Positions 6,438-12,458 of a DNA stretch of 14,176 nt are shown piece after piece. The notes under the pieces were generated by a model that worked only from the letters and a program-made list of their open reading frames with translations, was not told the DNA's origin and made no database searches. Location: positions 1-14,176 of the forward strand of contig JBHJGY010000071.1 in NCBI GenBank assembly GCA_050331335.1. The letters are read 5' to 3'. Made by a program: the position numbers and the translations under genes. Within the stretch, counting starts at the first letter, position 1. Each line of letters begins with the position of its first letter. Source of the DNA: Thermohalobaculum sp050331335 (GTDB lineage: Bacteria; Pseudomonadota; Alphaproteobacteria; Rhodobacterales; Rhodobacteraceae).

Positions 6438-7019
6438 ATGCCGCTTCGCCGTACCCTACTGACGACAGCGCTCGGCCTGGCTTCGGCCGTCCTGCTGCCG
6501 CGCCTCGCCCCCAGCCCTGCCCGCGCCGGCGAGCTGATCGCCCATGACTTCGCATTCCCAGGGATCTCCGGCGGGATCGTGCGCTTGGCAGATTATGCCG
6601 GCCGCCCCGTGATGATCGTCAACACCGCGTCGAAATGCGGCTTCACCTATCAGTATGACGGCTTGCAAGCCCTGTACGATGCCTACCGCGCTCGGGGTTT
6701 TGTGTTGATCGGCGTCCCGTCGGACGATTTCGGTCGGCAGGAGCTCGACACCGAAGCGGCGGTCAAAGAGTTCTGCGAAGTGAATTTCTCGATCGATTTC
6801 CCGATGACCCGGATCACCCCGGTCAAGGGTCAGTCGGCGCATCCCTTTTACGTCTGGGCCAAGAGCGTGCTCGGCGACGGCAACGCACCGCGCTGGAACT
6901 TCCACAAATACCTCGTGGGCCCGGACGGCCGCCTGGTCGCCGCTTTCGGCACTGGCGTCGAGCCGACGAGCCCGAAGGTCCGCGCCGCCGTCGAGGGGCT
7001 TTTGCCGGCACCGAGCTGA
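6438..7019 (+). CDS. Exported glutathione peroxidase family protein (two-cysteine, thioredoxin-dependent type likely)
   Basis: A 193-residue thiol peroxidase of the glutathione peroxidase fold, which reduces hydrogen peroxide and organic hydroperoxides. The catalytic tetrad is complete: Cys67 in NTASKCGFT, Gln101 in FGRQE, and Trp153-Asn154 in RWNFHKY. The usual PCNQFG is replaced by PSDDFG (94-99). Cys113 in EFCEVNFSIDFP is well placed for the resolving cysteine of thioredoxin-dependent relatives, so the reductant is more likely thioredoxin-like than glutathione. An N-terminal signal is present: MPLRRTLLTTALGLASAVLL then a PARA cleavage site near residue 30. The paired arginines resemble a weak Tat signal, though Sec is possible; either way a periplasmic site is expected. 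I chose the ATG at 6438 because GGAGAAG precedes it; the ATG at 6423 overlaps that element. It is convergent with the photolyase gene. Confidence 0.92.
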   Translation: MPLRRTLLTTALGLASAVLLPRLAPSPARAGELIAHDFAFPGISGGIVRLADYAGRPVMIVNTASKCGFTYQYDGLQALYDAYRARGFVLIGVPSDDFGRQELDTEAAVKEFCEVNFSIDFPMTRITPVKGQSAHPFYVWAKSVLGDGNAPRWNFHKYLVGPDGRLVAAFGTGVEPTSPKVRAAVEGLLPAPS

Positions 7020-7028
7020 GGCGGCTTC

Positions 7029-7098
7029 CGACCGGCGCGGGCCAGGCCAGCCGGTCGAGATGCGTGGCCGCGCCAGACGGGGCGGCCTCGTCCGCCCC
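7029..7098. terminator. Two GC-rich hairpins between convergent glutathione peroxidase and photolyase genes
   Basis: The 90-bp gap between the two stop codons is almost filled by two perfect stems. CGACCGGC (7029-7036) pairs with GCCGGTCG (7050-7057) across a 13-nt loop, and GGGGCGG (7079-7085) pairs with CCGCCCC (7092-7098) across a 6-nt loop. Neither has a T tract on either strand. Their position between convergent genes suggests bidirectional termination. Confidence 0.5.
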
Positions 7099-7109
7099 GC
7101 GCTACGCCA

Positions 7110-8618
7110 TCACGAAATCCCGGCGCGCAGCCTCGCCGCTTCGGCCCTGATCGCAGGCATCTCGTCTGATTTCCGCTCGAGGTTTTTCATCTGCATCGCC
7201 ATCCGCCGATTGGCACCGAAACGCTCGGCATGCGCGTCTAGAAACGCCCAGTAGAGCGTTGTCACCGGGCAGGCCCGCGGCCCCGTTGCCTGTTTTGGGT
7301 CGTACGGGCAGCGGGCGCAGCAATCCGACATGCGGCTGATATAGGCCCCTGAGGCTGCGTAGGGCTTGGTCCCCACAAGCCCGCCATCGCCGTGTTGGCT
7401 CATTCCCAACACATTGGGCAGGCTCACCCAGTCGATCGCGTCCATATGCATTCCCAGATGCCACTCATTAACCCGCAAGGGATGCGCGCCCCACAACATC
7501 GCAAAGAGCCCAGTGACCATCAGCCGTTGGATGTGATGGGCGTAAGCTTGGGTCGCGATCTGGCCGCAGGCATCGGCGAGGCAGGCCATCTCGGTCTCGC
7601 CGGTATAGTAGAACGCCGGCAACGAGGCCTCCGCCCCGAGCGCGTTCATCTCCGCATAGCCCGGCATCTCGGTGAAGTAGACGCCCCGGATGAACTCCCG
7701 CCAACCAAGGATCTGGCGCACGAACCCCTCGACGGCGTTGAGCGGCGCATGCCCGCGCTCGAAGGCCGCGATGGCCGCCTCGCAGACCTCACGCGGATGG
7801 AGCAGCTTGAGATTGAGCGCCGTTGAGAGCCGCGAGTGCCAGAGCGTCTCATGGCCCATGGCGATCGCGTCCTGGTAGTCGCCGAAGCGGAGCAAACGGT
7901 GACGGACGAAATCCTCCAAGTGGACCAACGCCTCGGCCCGGGTGACCGGTTCCGCAAAGCCCGCCGTCTTGCCCGGCGCGTCTGGGAACAGCCGCTCGAC
8001 CATGGCCATCACTTCGCGGGTTGTCGCGTCCGGCGGGCTCTCGGGCCGGCCTGGGGTAAGGCCTGGCCCCGCTTTGCCAAAGCTCTTGCGGTTATCCTTG
8101 TCGTAGTTCCACTGCCCGCCAACGGGCGCGTCGCCCTCCATCAGCCAGCCGGTGCGGCGGCGCATCTGGCGGTAGAAGTCCTCGAGGATGAACCGCTTGC
8201 GTCCCTCGCGCCACCGGCGGAACTCCGCGGGCGTCGAGAGAAAGTGCCGGTCTTCGTGGACCACGAGCCCCTGGAAGCGTTGCTTCAGCGCCTCGGCGAC
8301 CCGCCAATCCCCGGGCTCGGTGACGTGGTACTCCTCAGCGGAATGGCGCTGCGCCCCGTCGACGATCGACCAAGCCGGGGCCTCGCCGTCGAGCGCGTGG
8401 TAGTGGACCGTGATCCCGCGCGCGCGCAGCGCCTCGGCGAAGTGGCGCATCGCCGAAAAGAACAGGACGAGCCGCTTCTTATGCGCCCGCACATGGGTGG
8501 CCTCCTCGCGCGCTTCGGTCATGACGACCGCGTCCCGCGCGGGGTCGAGGCCCTCCAGAGCGGCGGCGGAGAGGTCGAGCTGGTCCCCCAGGACCAGAAC
8601 GAGACGGCGATGGCCCAT
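7110..8618 (-). CDS. Iron-sulfur bacterial cryptochrome/photolyase (FeS-BCP, PhrB/CryB type)
   Basis: A 502-residue flavoprotein of the deoxyribodipyrimidine photolyase-related family (COG3046). Members use blue light and FAD to repair (6-4) photoproducts in DNA, with a lumazine-type antenna, or act as cryptochromes. The start MGHRRLVLVLGDQLD and the GGQWNYDKDNRK block (167-178) are family hallmarks, as are HHIQRLMVTGLF (361-372) and EWHLGMHMDAIDWVSLPN (385-402) in the FAD-binding part. Four cysteines fit the [4Fe-4S] ligands: Cys346, Cys434, Cys437 and Cys450. From memory the Agrobacterium PhrB ligands are 350, 438, 441 and 454, a constant offset of four. Length is full. AAGGAG precedes the ATG. 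The gene follows the four-helix membrane protein by 74 bp on the same strand and probably shares its transcript. Whether it repairs DNA or signals cannot be decided from the sequence. Confidence 0.95.
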   Translation of the reverse strand: MGHRRLVLVLGDQLDLSAAALEGLDPARDAVVMTEAREEATHVRAHKKRLVLFFSAMRHFAEALRARGITVHYHALDGEAPAWSIVDGAQRHSAEEYHVTEPGDWRVAEALKQRFQGLVVHEDRHFLSTPAEFRRWREGRKRFILEDFYRQMRRRTGWLMEGDAPVGGQWNYDKDNRKSFGKAGPGLTPGRPESPPDATTREVMAMVERLFPDAPGKTAGFAEPVTRAEALVHLEDFVRHRLLRFGDYQDAIAMGHETLWHSRLSTALNLKLLHPREVCEAAIAAFERGHAPLNAVEGFVRQILGWREFIRGVYFTEMPGYAEMNALGAEASLPAFYYTGETEMACLADACGQIATQAYAHHIQRLMVTGLFAMLWGAHPLRVNEWHLGMHMDAIDWVSLPNVLGMSQHGDGGLVGTKPYAASGAYISRMSDCCARCPYDPKQATGPRACPVTTLYWAFLDAHAERFGANRRMAMQMKNLERKSDEMPAIRAEAARLRAGIS

Positions 8619-8692
8619 GGGGGTGCTCCTTCAGCTGCGTCTGCTGTGGAGCTAGGCGCTTCGGCGTCCGCGGCGAGGCGCCGGGGCCACTC

Positions 8693-9127
8693 TCACCGCG
8701 CGAGGGTTGCCGGGCCCTCTCCGCCCAACCGTGTTGCGGCCCAACCGATCAGCGCCCCGACGATCAACCCCTCGATGACGGCGAGGATCAGGAAGGTGCT
8801 GAGCCCGACGGGGCCGAGGATCGGGACGAGCAGTGGCATCAAGGCGCCGTGGGCGATGAGAGCCAGATTAAGGTTCATCCAGCCGGCGACCAGCGGACCG
8901 CGGACGAACCAGGGCATGGCGAAGCCCAGCACCGGATGCTCGATGAAGACCCCCGCAAGGCCGATCATCGCCCCCACCGTGGCATACCAGAAGAGCAAGC
9001 CGAGACGCATTGCGAGACCGATGTCGGGAGCGATGAGTGGCGCCGCAAGGAAAGCAACGAGCCCGATCGCAAGGCCGATGAACTTGGCCACCGCGATCCG
9101 GGTGACGAGCGAGGGATGGGTCGGCAT
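8693..9127 (-). CDS. Four-helix integral membrane protein of unknown function
   Basis: A 144-residue protein in which four hydrophobic helices can be seen at about residues 10-32, 38-62, 78-102 and 106-132. Polar connections are short; a conserved-looking FIEHPVLGFAMPWFVRGPLVAGWMN segment (about 61-85) lies between helices two and three and could be a re-entrant or interfacial region. There are no cysteines and few charged residues inside the helices. I do not recognise a family. The ATG at 9127 has an excellent GGAGG ribosome-binding site six bases upstream, and a perfect inverted repeat lies immediately before that site. The gene sits between the ATP-dependent ligase (104 bp upstream) and the photolyase (74 bp downstream), all on the same strand, so a link to light or DNA-damage stress is plausible but is inference from position only. 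Confidence 0.85.
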   Translation of the reverse strand: MPTHPSLVTRIAVAKFIGLAIGLVAFLAAPLIAPDIGLAMRLGLLFWYATVGAMIGLAGVFIEHPVLGFAMPWFVRGPLVAGWMNLNLALIAHGALMPLLVPILGPVGLSTFLILAVIEGLIVGALIGWAATRLGGEGPATLAR

Positions 9128-9139
9128 GGCGAACCTCCA

Positions 9140-9160
9140 TTTTGGAAAACACTTCCAAAA
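9140..9160. promoter_or_regulatory. Perfect 8-bp inverted repeat, probable operator before the membrane protein/photolyase pair
   Basis: TTTTGGAA (9140-9147) and TTCCAAAA (9153-9160) form a perfect inverted repeat around a 5-nt AT-rich spacer. The element ends one base before the ribosome-binding site of the membrane protein gene (GGAGG, 9138-9134 on the minus strand). It is strikingly AT-rich against its GC-rich surroundings. It fits a dimeric repressor's operator; read as RNA it would also form a hairpin next to the ribosome-binding site. No regulator gene adjoins it. Confidence 0.6.
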
Positions 9161-9231
9161 CCATACAACATCCCGCCCATGGGCGCATCTCAGCCATTCC
9201 GAGACCGCCGCAGGAAGCTCCGGGCCTGGGA

Positions 9232-10833
9232 TCAGCCGAGCATCGCCTCGAGCGAGGCGAGCCGGTCGGCCTCGCCAGGCGGCTTGTCCCAGCGCAGGCG
9301 GCTGATGCGCGGGAACCGCATTGCCAGACCAGATCGGTGGCGGCTCGAGCGCTGCAAGCCCTCGAAGGCCACCTCGATCACCAGGCCGTGCCCGGGCTCC
9401 GCGCGCACCGCCCGGACCGGGCCATAGCGCTCCACCGTGTTGTCACGGACGAATTTGTCGATGGCCTTCATCTCCTCGTCGGTAAAGCCGAAATAGGCTT
9501 TGCCCACGGGCACCAGATCGCCCGACGCATCCCAAACGCCGAACGTGTAATCGGAATAGAAGGACGACCGTTTGCCGTGGCCGCGCTGCGCATACATCAA
9601 AACGGCGTCGATGACTTGCGGATCCTTCTTCCATTTGAACCACGGACCCTTGGGGCGCCCGGGGACATAGGCCGCGTCCCGCCGTTTCAGCATCACCCCT
9701 TCGATCACCGGATGGGGCGGCGCCGCTCTGAGCCGGGCGATGTCGTCCCAGTCATCGAACGGCACCAGCGCAGAGACATCGACCCGCCCGGGATCGAGCC
9801 CCCCCACGATCTGCTCGAGCCGGGCCCGCCTGGCCTCGAAGGGCAGAGGCCGCAGGTTCTCGCCGCCGACTGCCAAGAGATCGTAGCCGCGCAGGAACAC
9901 CGGATGACTTGCCAGCAGCTTGGCGGAGACGGTCTTGCGATTGAGCCGCTGCTGAAGCTCGGAAAAGCTCCCCACGCGCTCCGGCGAGGCCGGATCCGCC
10001 TCGGGGCGCAAGACCAAGAGTTCGCCATCGATCGCCCCCTCGAAGTCGAGGGCCGCGACAAGATCGGGGAAGGCGCGGGAAATCTCGTCGCCGGTGCGGC
10101 TGAAGAGCCGGCGCGTGCCACCTTCTGCGACGGCCTGAACACGGATGCCATCCCATTTCCACTCAGCCAGGTAGTCGGCCGGAACCAGGCGCGCGAGGTC
10201 GCCGTCTTCTACGGGGTTGGCGAGCATCACCGGACGGAACAGCGCCCGCCCCGCTGCCACAGGCTTCTCCCCACGCCCCTCGAGCCAGGCGAAGAGCTCC
10301 GGGTAAGGCGGCGCAAGCCCGTGCCAGATCTCCTCGATCTCCGCCACCGCGACCCCGCCCCATTCCGCGAGCGCCTGTTTCGCCAACCGGGCCGAAACGC
10401 CGACCCGCAAGCCGCCGGTGATGATCTTGATCAGCGCATAGCGGGCGGCGGGGTCCATCGCATCGAGATAGGCGGAGATTTGAGCCGGCGCGTCGGAGCG
10501 GGAGAGCCCCGCAAGGCGATCGACGACCGTCCCCAGGGAGACGCCGGTTTGGTCGGCGGGGGAAGGCCCCCAGATCAGGGAGATCGTCTCCGCAAGATCG
10601 CCCACATAGTCGTATGAGAGGCGGAAGAGCACCGGGTCGGTACGGTCCTCGACCAAGGCGCGCAGCATCGCAGGCTTGACCGAGGGCAGGTCGAGATCGC
10701 CGGTTATCGCCGCCAGGGCATAACCGCGGTCGGGATCGGGGACGGCCGACAAGTGATCGCGCAGGAGGGTGAGTTTGCCGAGCCGCGACGGGGTCAGAAC
10801 CAACCGATCGAGAAGGGCGGCGAAGCGCTGCAT
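9232..10833 (-). CDS. ATP-dependent DNA ligase (ligase-associated repair type)
   Basis: A 533-residue ATP-dependent DNA ligase, which seals nicks through an enzyme-AMP intermediate. The N-terminal 200 residues form the helical DNA-binding domain; the nucleotidyltransferase motifs follow in order: motif I EWKWDGIR with the adenylated Lys226, SRTGDEIS near 245, AIDGELL near 267-273, EGVMLKR near 378-384 and WFKWKKD near 398-404. An OB-fold domain closes the protein, with RFPRISRLRWDK near 506-517. It has no polymerase or nuclease domain of the LigD kind. In many bacteria this ligase type is encoded beside a metallo-beta-lactamase exonuclease, an Lhr-type helicase and PdeM; the exonuclease is two genes upstream here. 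The ATG at 10833 shares its A with the stop codon of the preceding acetyltransferase gene (TGATG), so translation is probably coupled; a GTG at 10836 is an alternative start. Confidence 0.95.
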   Translation of the reverse strand: MQRFAALLDRLVLTPSRLGKLTLLRDHLSAVPDPDRGYALAAITGDLDLPSVKPAMLRALVEDRTDPVLFRLSYDYVGDLAETISLIWGPSPADQTGVSLGTVVDRLAGLSRSDAPAQISAYLDAMDPAARYALIKIITGGLRVGVSARLAKQALAEWGGVAVAEIEEIWHGLAPPYPELFAWLEGRGEKPVAAGRALFRPVMLANPVEDGDLARLVPADYLAEWKWDGIRVQAVAEGGTRRLFSRTGDEISRAFPDLVAALDFEGAIDGELLVLRPEADPASPERVGSFSELQQRLNRKTVSAKLLASHPVFLRGYDLLAVGGENLRPLPFEARRARLEQIVGGLDPGRVDVSALVPFDDWDDIARLRAAPPHPVIEGVMLKRRDAAYVPGRPKGPWFKWKKDPQVIDAVLMYAQRGHGKRSSFYSDYTFGVWDASGDLVPVGKAYFGFTDEEMKAIDKFVRDNTVERYGPVRAVRAEPGHGLVIEVAFEGLQRSSRHRSGLAMRFPRISRLRWDKPPGEADRLASLEAMLG

Positions 10834-11327
10834 CACAAGGCGAAACGCTTGGAGATCCGATCCACCGGAGTTCCATCGGCAAGCGGCACCCTATGAGCCA
10901 CCGAATAGGCCTCGAAGCCCATGCGAGCGTAATAGGCGAGGCCGAGGGCGTTGTCGGCGCGGATGGTGGCGTTGACCGCGGTGACGCCGAGGCCCCGGAG
11001 CCGATCGCAGGTGGCGGCGAAGAGGGCCCGGCCGACCCCGCGAACCGGATCGGTCCGGCGGGCGAAGGTCGCGATGTCGGCCCAACCCGGCGGCAGCGCG
11101 GGATGGCGCGCGCTGGCCTGAAATCCGGCGGGGGCGTCGCCGGGGCCCACGGCGGTCAGGCAAGTCAAATGGCCCGGGTTGTGGAGGAACTGCGCGGCGA
11201 AATCGGCATCGGTCAGCTCGGTTTCCATCGCCGTTGTCCCGCCCTGCCGGATAATCTCGTTCAAGAGCGCCGCGAGCCGTGGGATGTCCGCGGGCTCGGC
11301 GTCGCGGATAGGGGGCAGTTCGGTCAT
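10833..11327 (-). CDS. GNAT family N-acetyltransferase set between exonuclease and ligase genes
   Basis: A 164-residue single-domain GNAT acyltransferase, which transfers an acetyl group from acetyl-CoA to an amine. The acetyl-CoA pyrophosphate-binding loop is visible as VRGVGRALF (95-103), preceded by the strand ADIATFARR (83-91) and followed by the motif-B region GVTAVNATIRADNALGLAYYARMGFEAYSV (114-142), which shows the usual N-x-x-A-x-x-x-Y-x-x-x-GF pattern. The early part, with TTAMETE (31-37), recalls the phosphinothricin/MnaT-type acetyltransferases, but the substrate cannot be assigned. Its ATG overlaps the exonuclease stop as ATGA, and its own TGA overlaps the ligase start, so all three are very likely translated from one message in fixed order. 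Base composition matches its neighbours. Confidence 0.92.
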   Translation of the reverse strand: MTELPPIRDAEPADIPRLAALLNEIIRQGGTTAMETELTDADFAAQFLHNPGHLTCLTAVGPGDAPAGFQASARHPALPPGWADIATFARRTDPVRGVGRALFAATCDRLRGLGVTAVNATIRADNALGLAYYARMGFEAYSVAHRVPLADGTPVDRISKRFAL

Positions 11328-12337
11328 GCTTCGGCCTCGTCCTCATAGCCCACGAGATGGAGCGGACGCGCCGGGATCTGGGCAAGCGCGCACCACCGAA
11401 CCAACGCCTCCTCGCGCCCGTGGGTCACCCAGACTTCCGCGGGTCGGTTCTCGGAGATCGTGGCGGTCAAGGCATCCCAGTCGCAATGATCGGAGATCAC
11501 CAGGGGCAGTTCGACGCCCCGCTGCTTGGCCCGCGCCCGGATCTGCATCCAACCCGAGGCAAACGCGATCAACGGATCCGGAAAGCGGCGCGCCCAGCTC
11601 CCGGCGAAGGCCGAGGGAGGCCCCAAGACGACGGCACCGGCGAAGTCGCCCTTCTTGCCGCGCGCGACGGTGGCGCTCGCCAACGGCCCAAGCGCGATGC
11701 CTTCCGCTTCGTAGTAGTGGCACAGCGTCGTGAGCGCCCCGTGCATGTAGATTGGGCGGTCGTATCCCGCCGCACGCAAAAGCCCGATTACCCGTTGCGC
11801 TTTGCCGAGCGCATAGACGCCGACAAGATGCGCGCGGTCCGGAAACTGCGCCAGGGATTTCAGGAGTTTCGCCGCCTCGGCGGCCGGGTCCGGATGGCGG
11901 AAGACCGGCAGCCCGAAGGTTGCCTCGGTGATCAGCACATCCGCCGCGACCGCCTCATAGGGCTCAGCGGTCGGGTCTGGCCCGCGCTTGTAATCGCCGG
12001 TGACACAAAAACGCAGGCCGCCGGTTTCGATCAGGATCTGCGCCGAGCCCAATACATGGCCGGCAGGGTGGAATGAGACCTTGGCGCCGCGCATGTCGAT
12101 GGGCAGGCCCCACTCGGCCGATTGGGTGCTCTTGGCATGGTCGGCACCGTAGCGGATTGCCATGATGTCGAGCGTTCGTTTGGTGGCGAGCACCGCACCG
12201 TGTCCGGCGCGGGCGTGGTCTGCATGGCCATGGGTGACGAGCGCTCGTGGCACGGGACGCACCGGGTCGACGTAGAAGTCGCCCTCAGGGCAATAGAGCC
12301 CGGCCTCTGTGGGGTGGAGCAGCTGGTCCGCACGCAT
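11324..12337 (-). CDS. Ligase-associated DNA damage response exonuclease (metallo-beta-lactamase/beta-CASP)
   Basis: A 337-residue nuclease of the metallo-beta-lactamase fold with a beta-CASP domain, related to SNM1/CPSF-type enzymes. The zinc-binding motif THGHADHA (35-42) gives His36, His38, Asp40 and His41; further metal ligands are His94 in PAGHVLGS and Asp115 in VTGDYKRGP. Beta-CASP elements follow: TEATFG (137-142), SDHCDW (282-287) with His284, and VTHGREE (304-310) with His306. The start MRADQLLHPTEAGLYCPEGDFYVDP matches the bacterial ligase-associated exonuclease group (LExo), which works with an ATP-dependent ligase and an Lhr helicase in repair. The stop overlaps the GNAT start (ATGA). 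No Shine-Dalgarno sequence precedes the ATG at 12337; the minus-strand leader instead reads TACCTCCT there. Longer in-frame readings back to 12595 would run into the divergent gene and lack support. The first gene of a five-gene minus-strand block. Confidence 0.93.
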   Translation of the reverse strand: MRADQLLHPTEAGLYCPEGDFYVDPVRPVPRALVTHGHADHARAGHGAVLATKRTLDIMAIRYGADHAKSTQSAEWGLPIDMRGAKVSFHPAGHVLGSAQILIETGGLRFCVTGDYKRGPDPTAEPYEAVAADVLITEATFGLPVFRHPDPAAEAAKLLKSLAQFPDRAHLVGVYALGKAQRVIGLLRAAGYDRPIYMHGALTTLCHYYEAEGIALGPLASATVARGKKGDFAGAVVLGPPSAFAGSWARRFPDPLIAFASGWMQIRARAKQRGVELPLVISDHCDWDALTATISENRPAEVWVTHGREEALVRWCALAQIPARPLHLVGYEDEAEA

Positions 12338-12379
12338 GGCCGAGGAGGTAATCCGGAGGCCGCGACCTGCCAAGCAACG

Positions 12380-12408
12380 TTGATTTGTGCGCTGCACCGG
12401 CCTAGCGT
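12380..12408 (+). promoter_or_regulatory. Candidate promoter for the rightmost solute-binding protein gene
   Basis: TTGATT (12380-12385) and TAGCGT (12403-12408) are separated by exactly 17 nt, giving four of six and three of six consensus matches with the key positions kept. A start near 12415 would leave a 44-nt leader ending in the AGGGAAG ribosome-binding site. It lies in the 121-bp divergent gap shared with the exonuclease gene. Confidence 0.4.
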
Positions 12409-12458
12409 GATCGAACACGGGCCGGAAGTGCTCGACATCGATCAACAGGGAAGTCGTC

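Noticed and set aside
799..9196. A 14-base match (GCGCATCTCAGCCA) between the serine hydrolase gene and the region before the ligase stop
   Set aside because: A single shared 14-mer in 14 kb is expected fairly often by chance and lies in unrelated contexts.
9229..9240. TGATCC on the minus strand near the ligase stop, resembling the -35 of the RpoE (singlet-oxygen) sigma factor that controls photolyase in Rhodobacter
   Set aside because: No matching -10 element follows at the expected distance; the downstream bases are GC-rich.
9142..10617. A 491-codon open frame on the plus strand opposite the DNA ligase
   Set aside because: The ligase reading has all catalytic motifs; the opposite frame is a GC shadow without motifs or a ribosome-binding site.
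12338..12458. A LexA-type site in the control region of the repair block
   Set aside because: No GTTC-N7-GTTC arrangement is present on either strand there.
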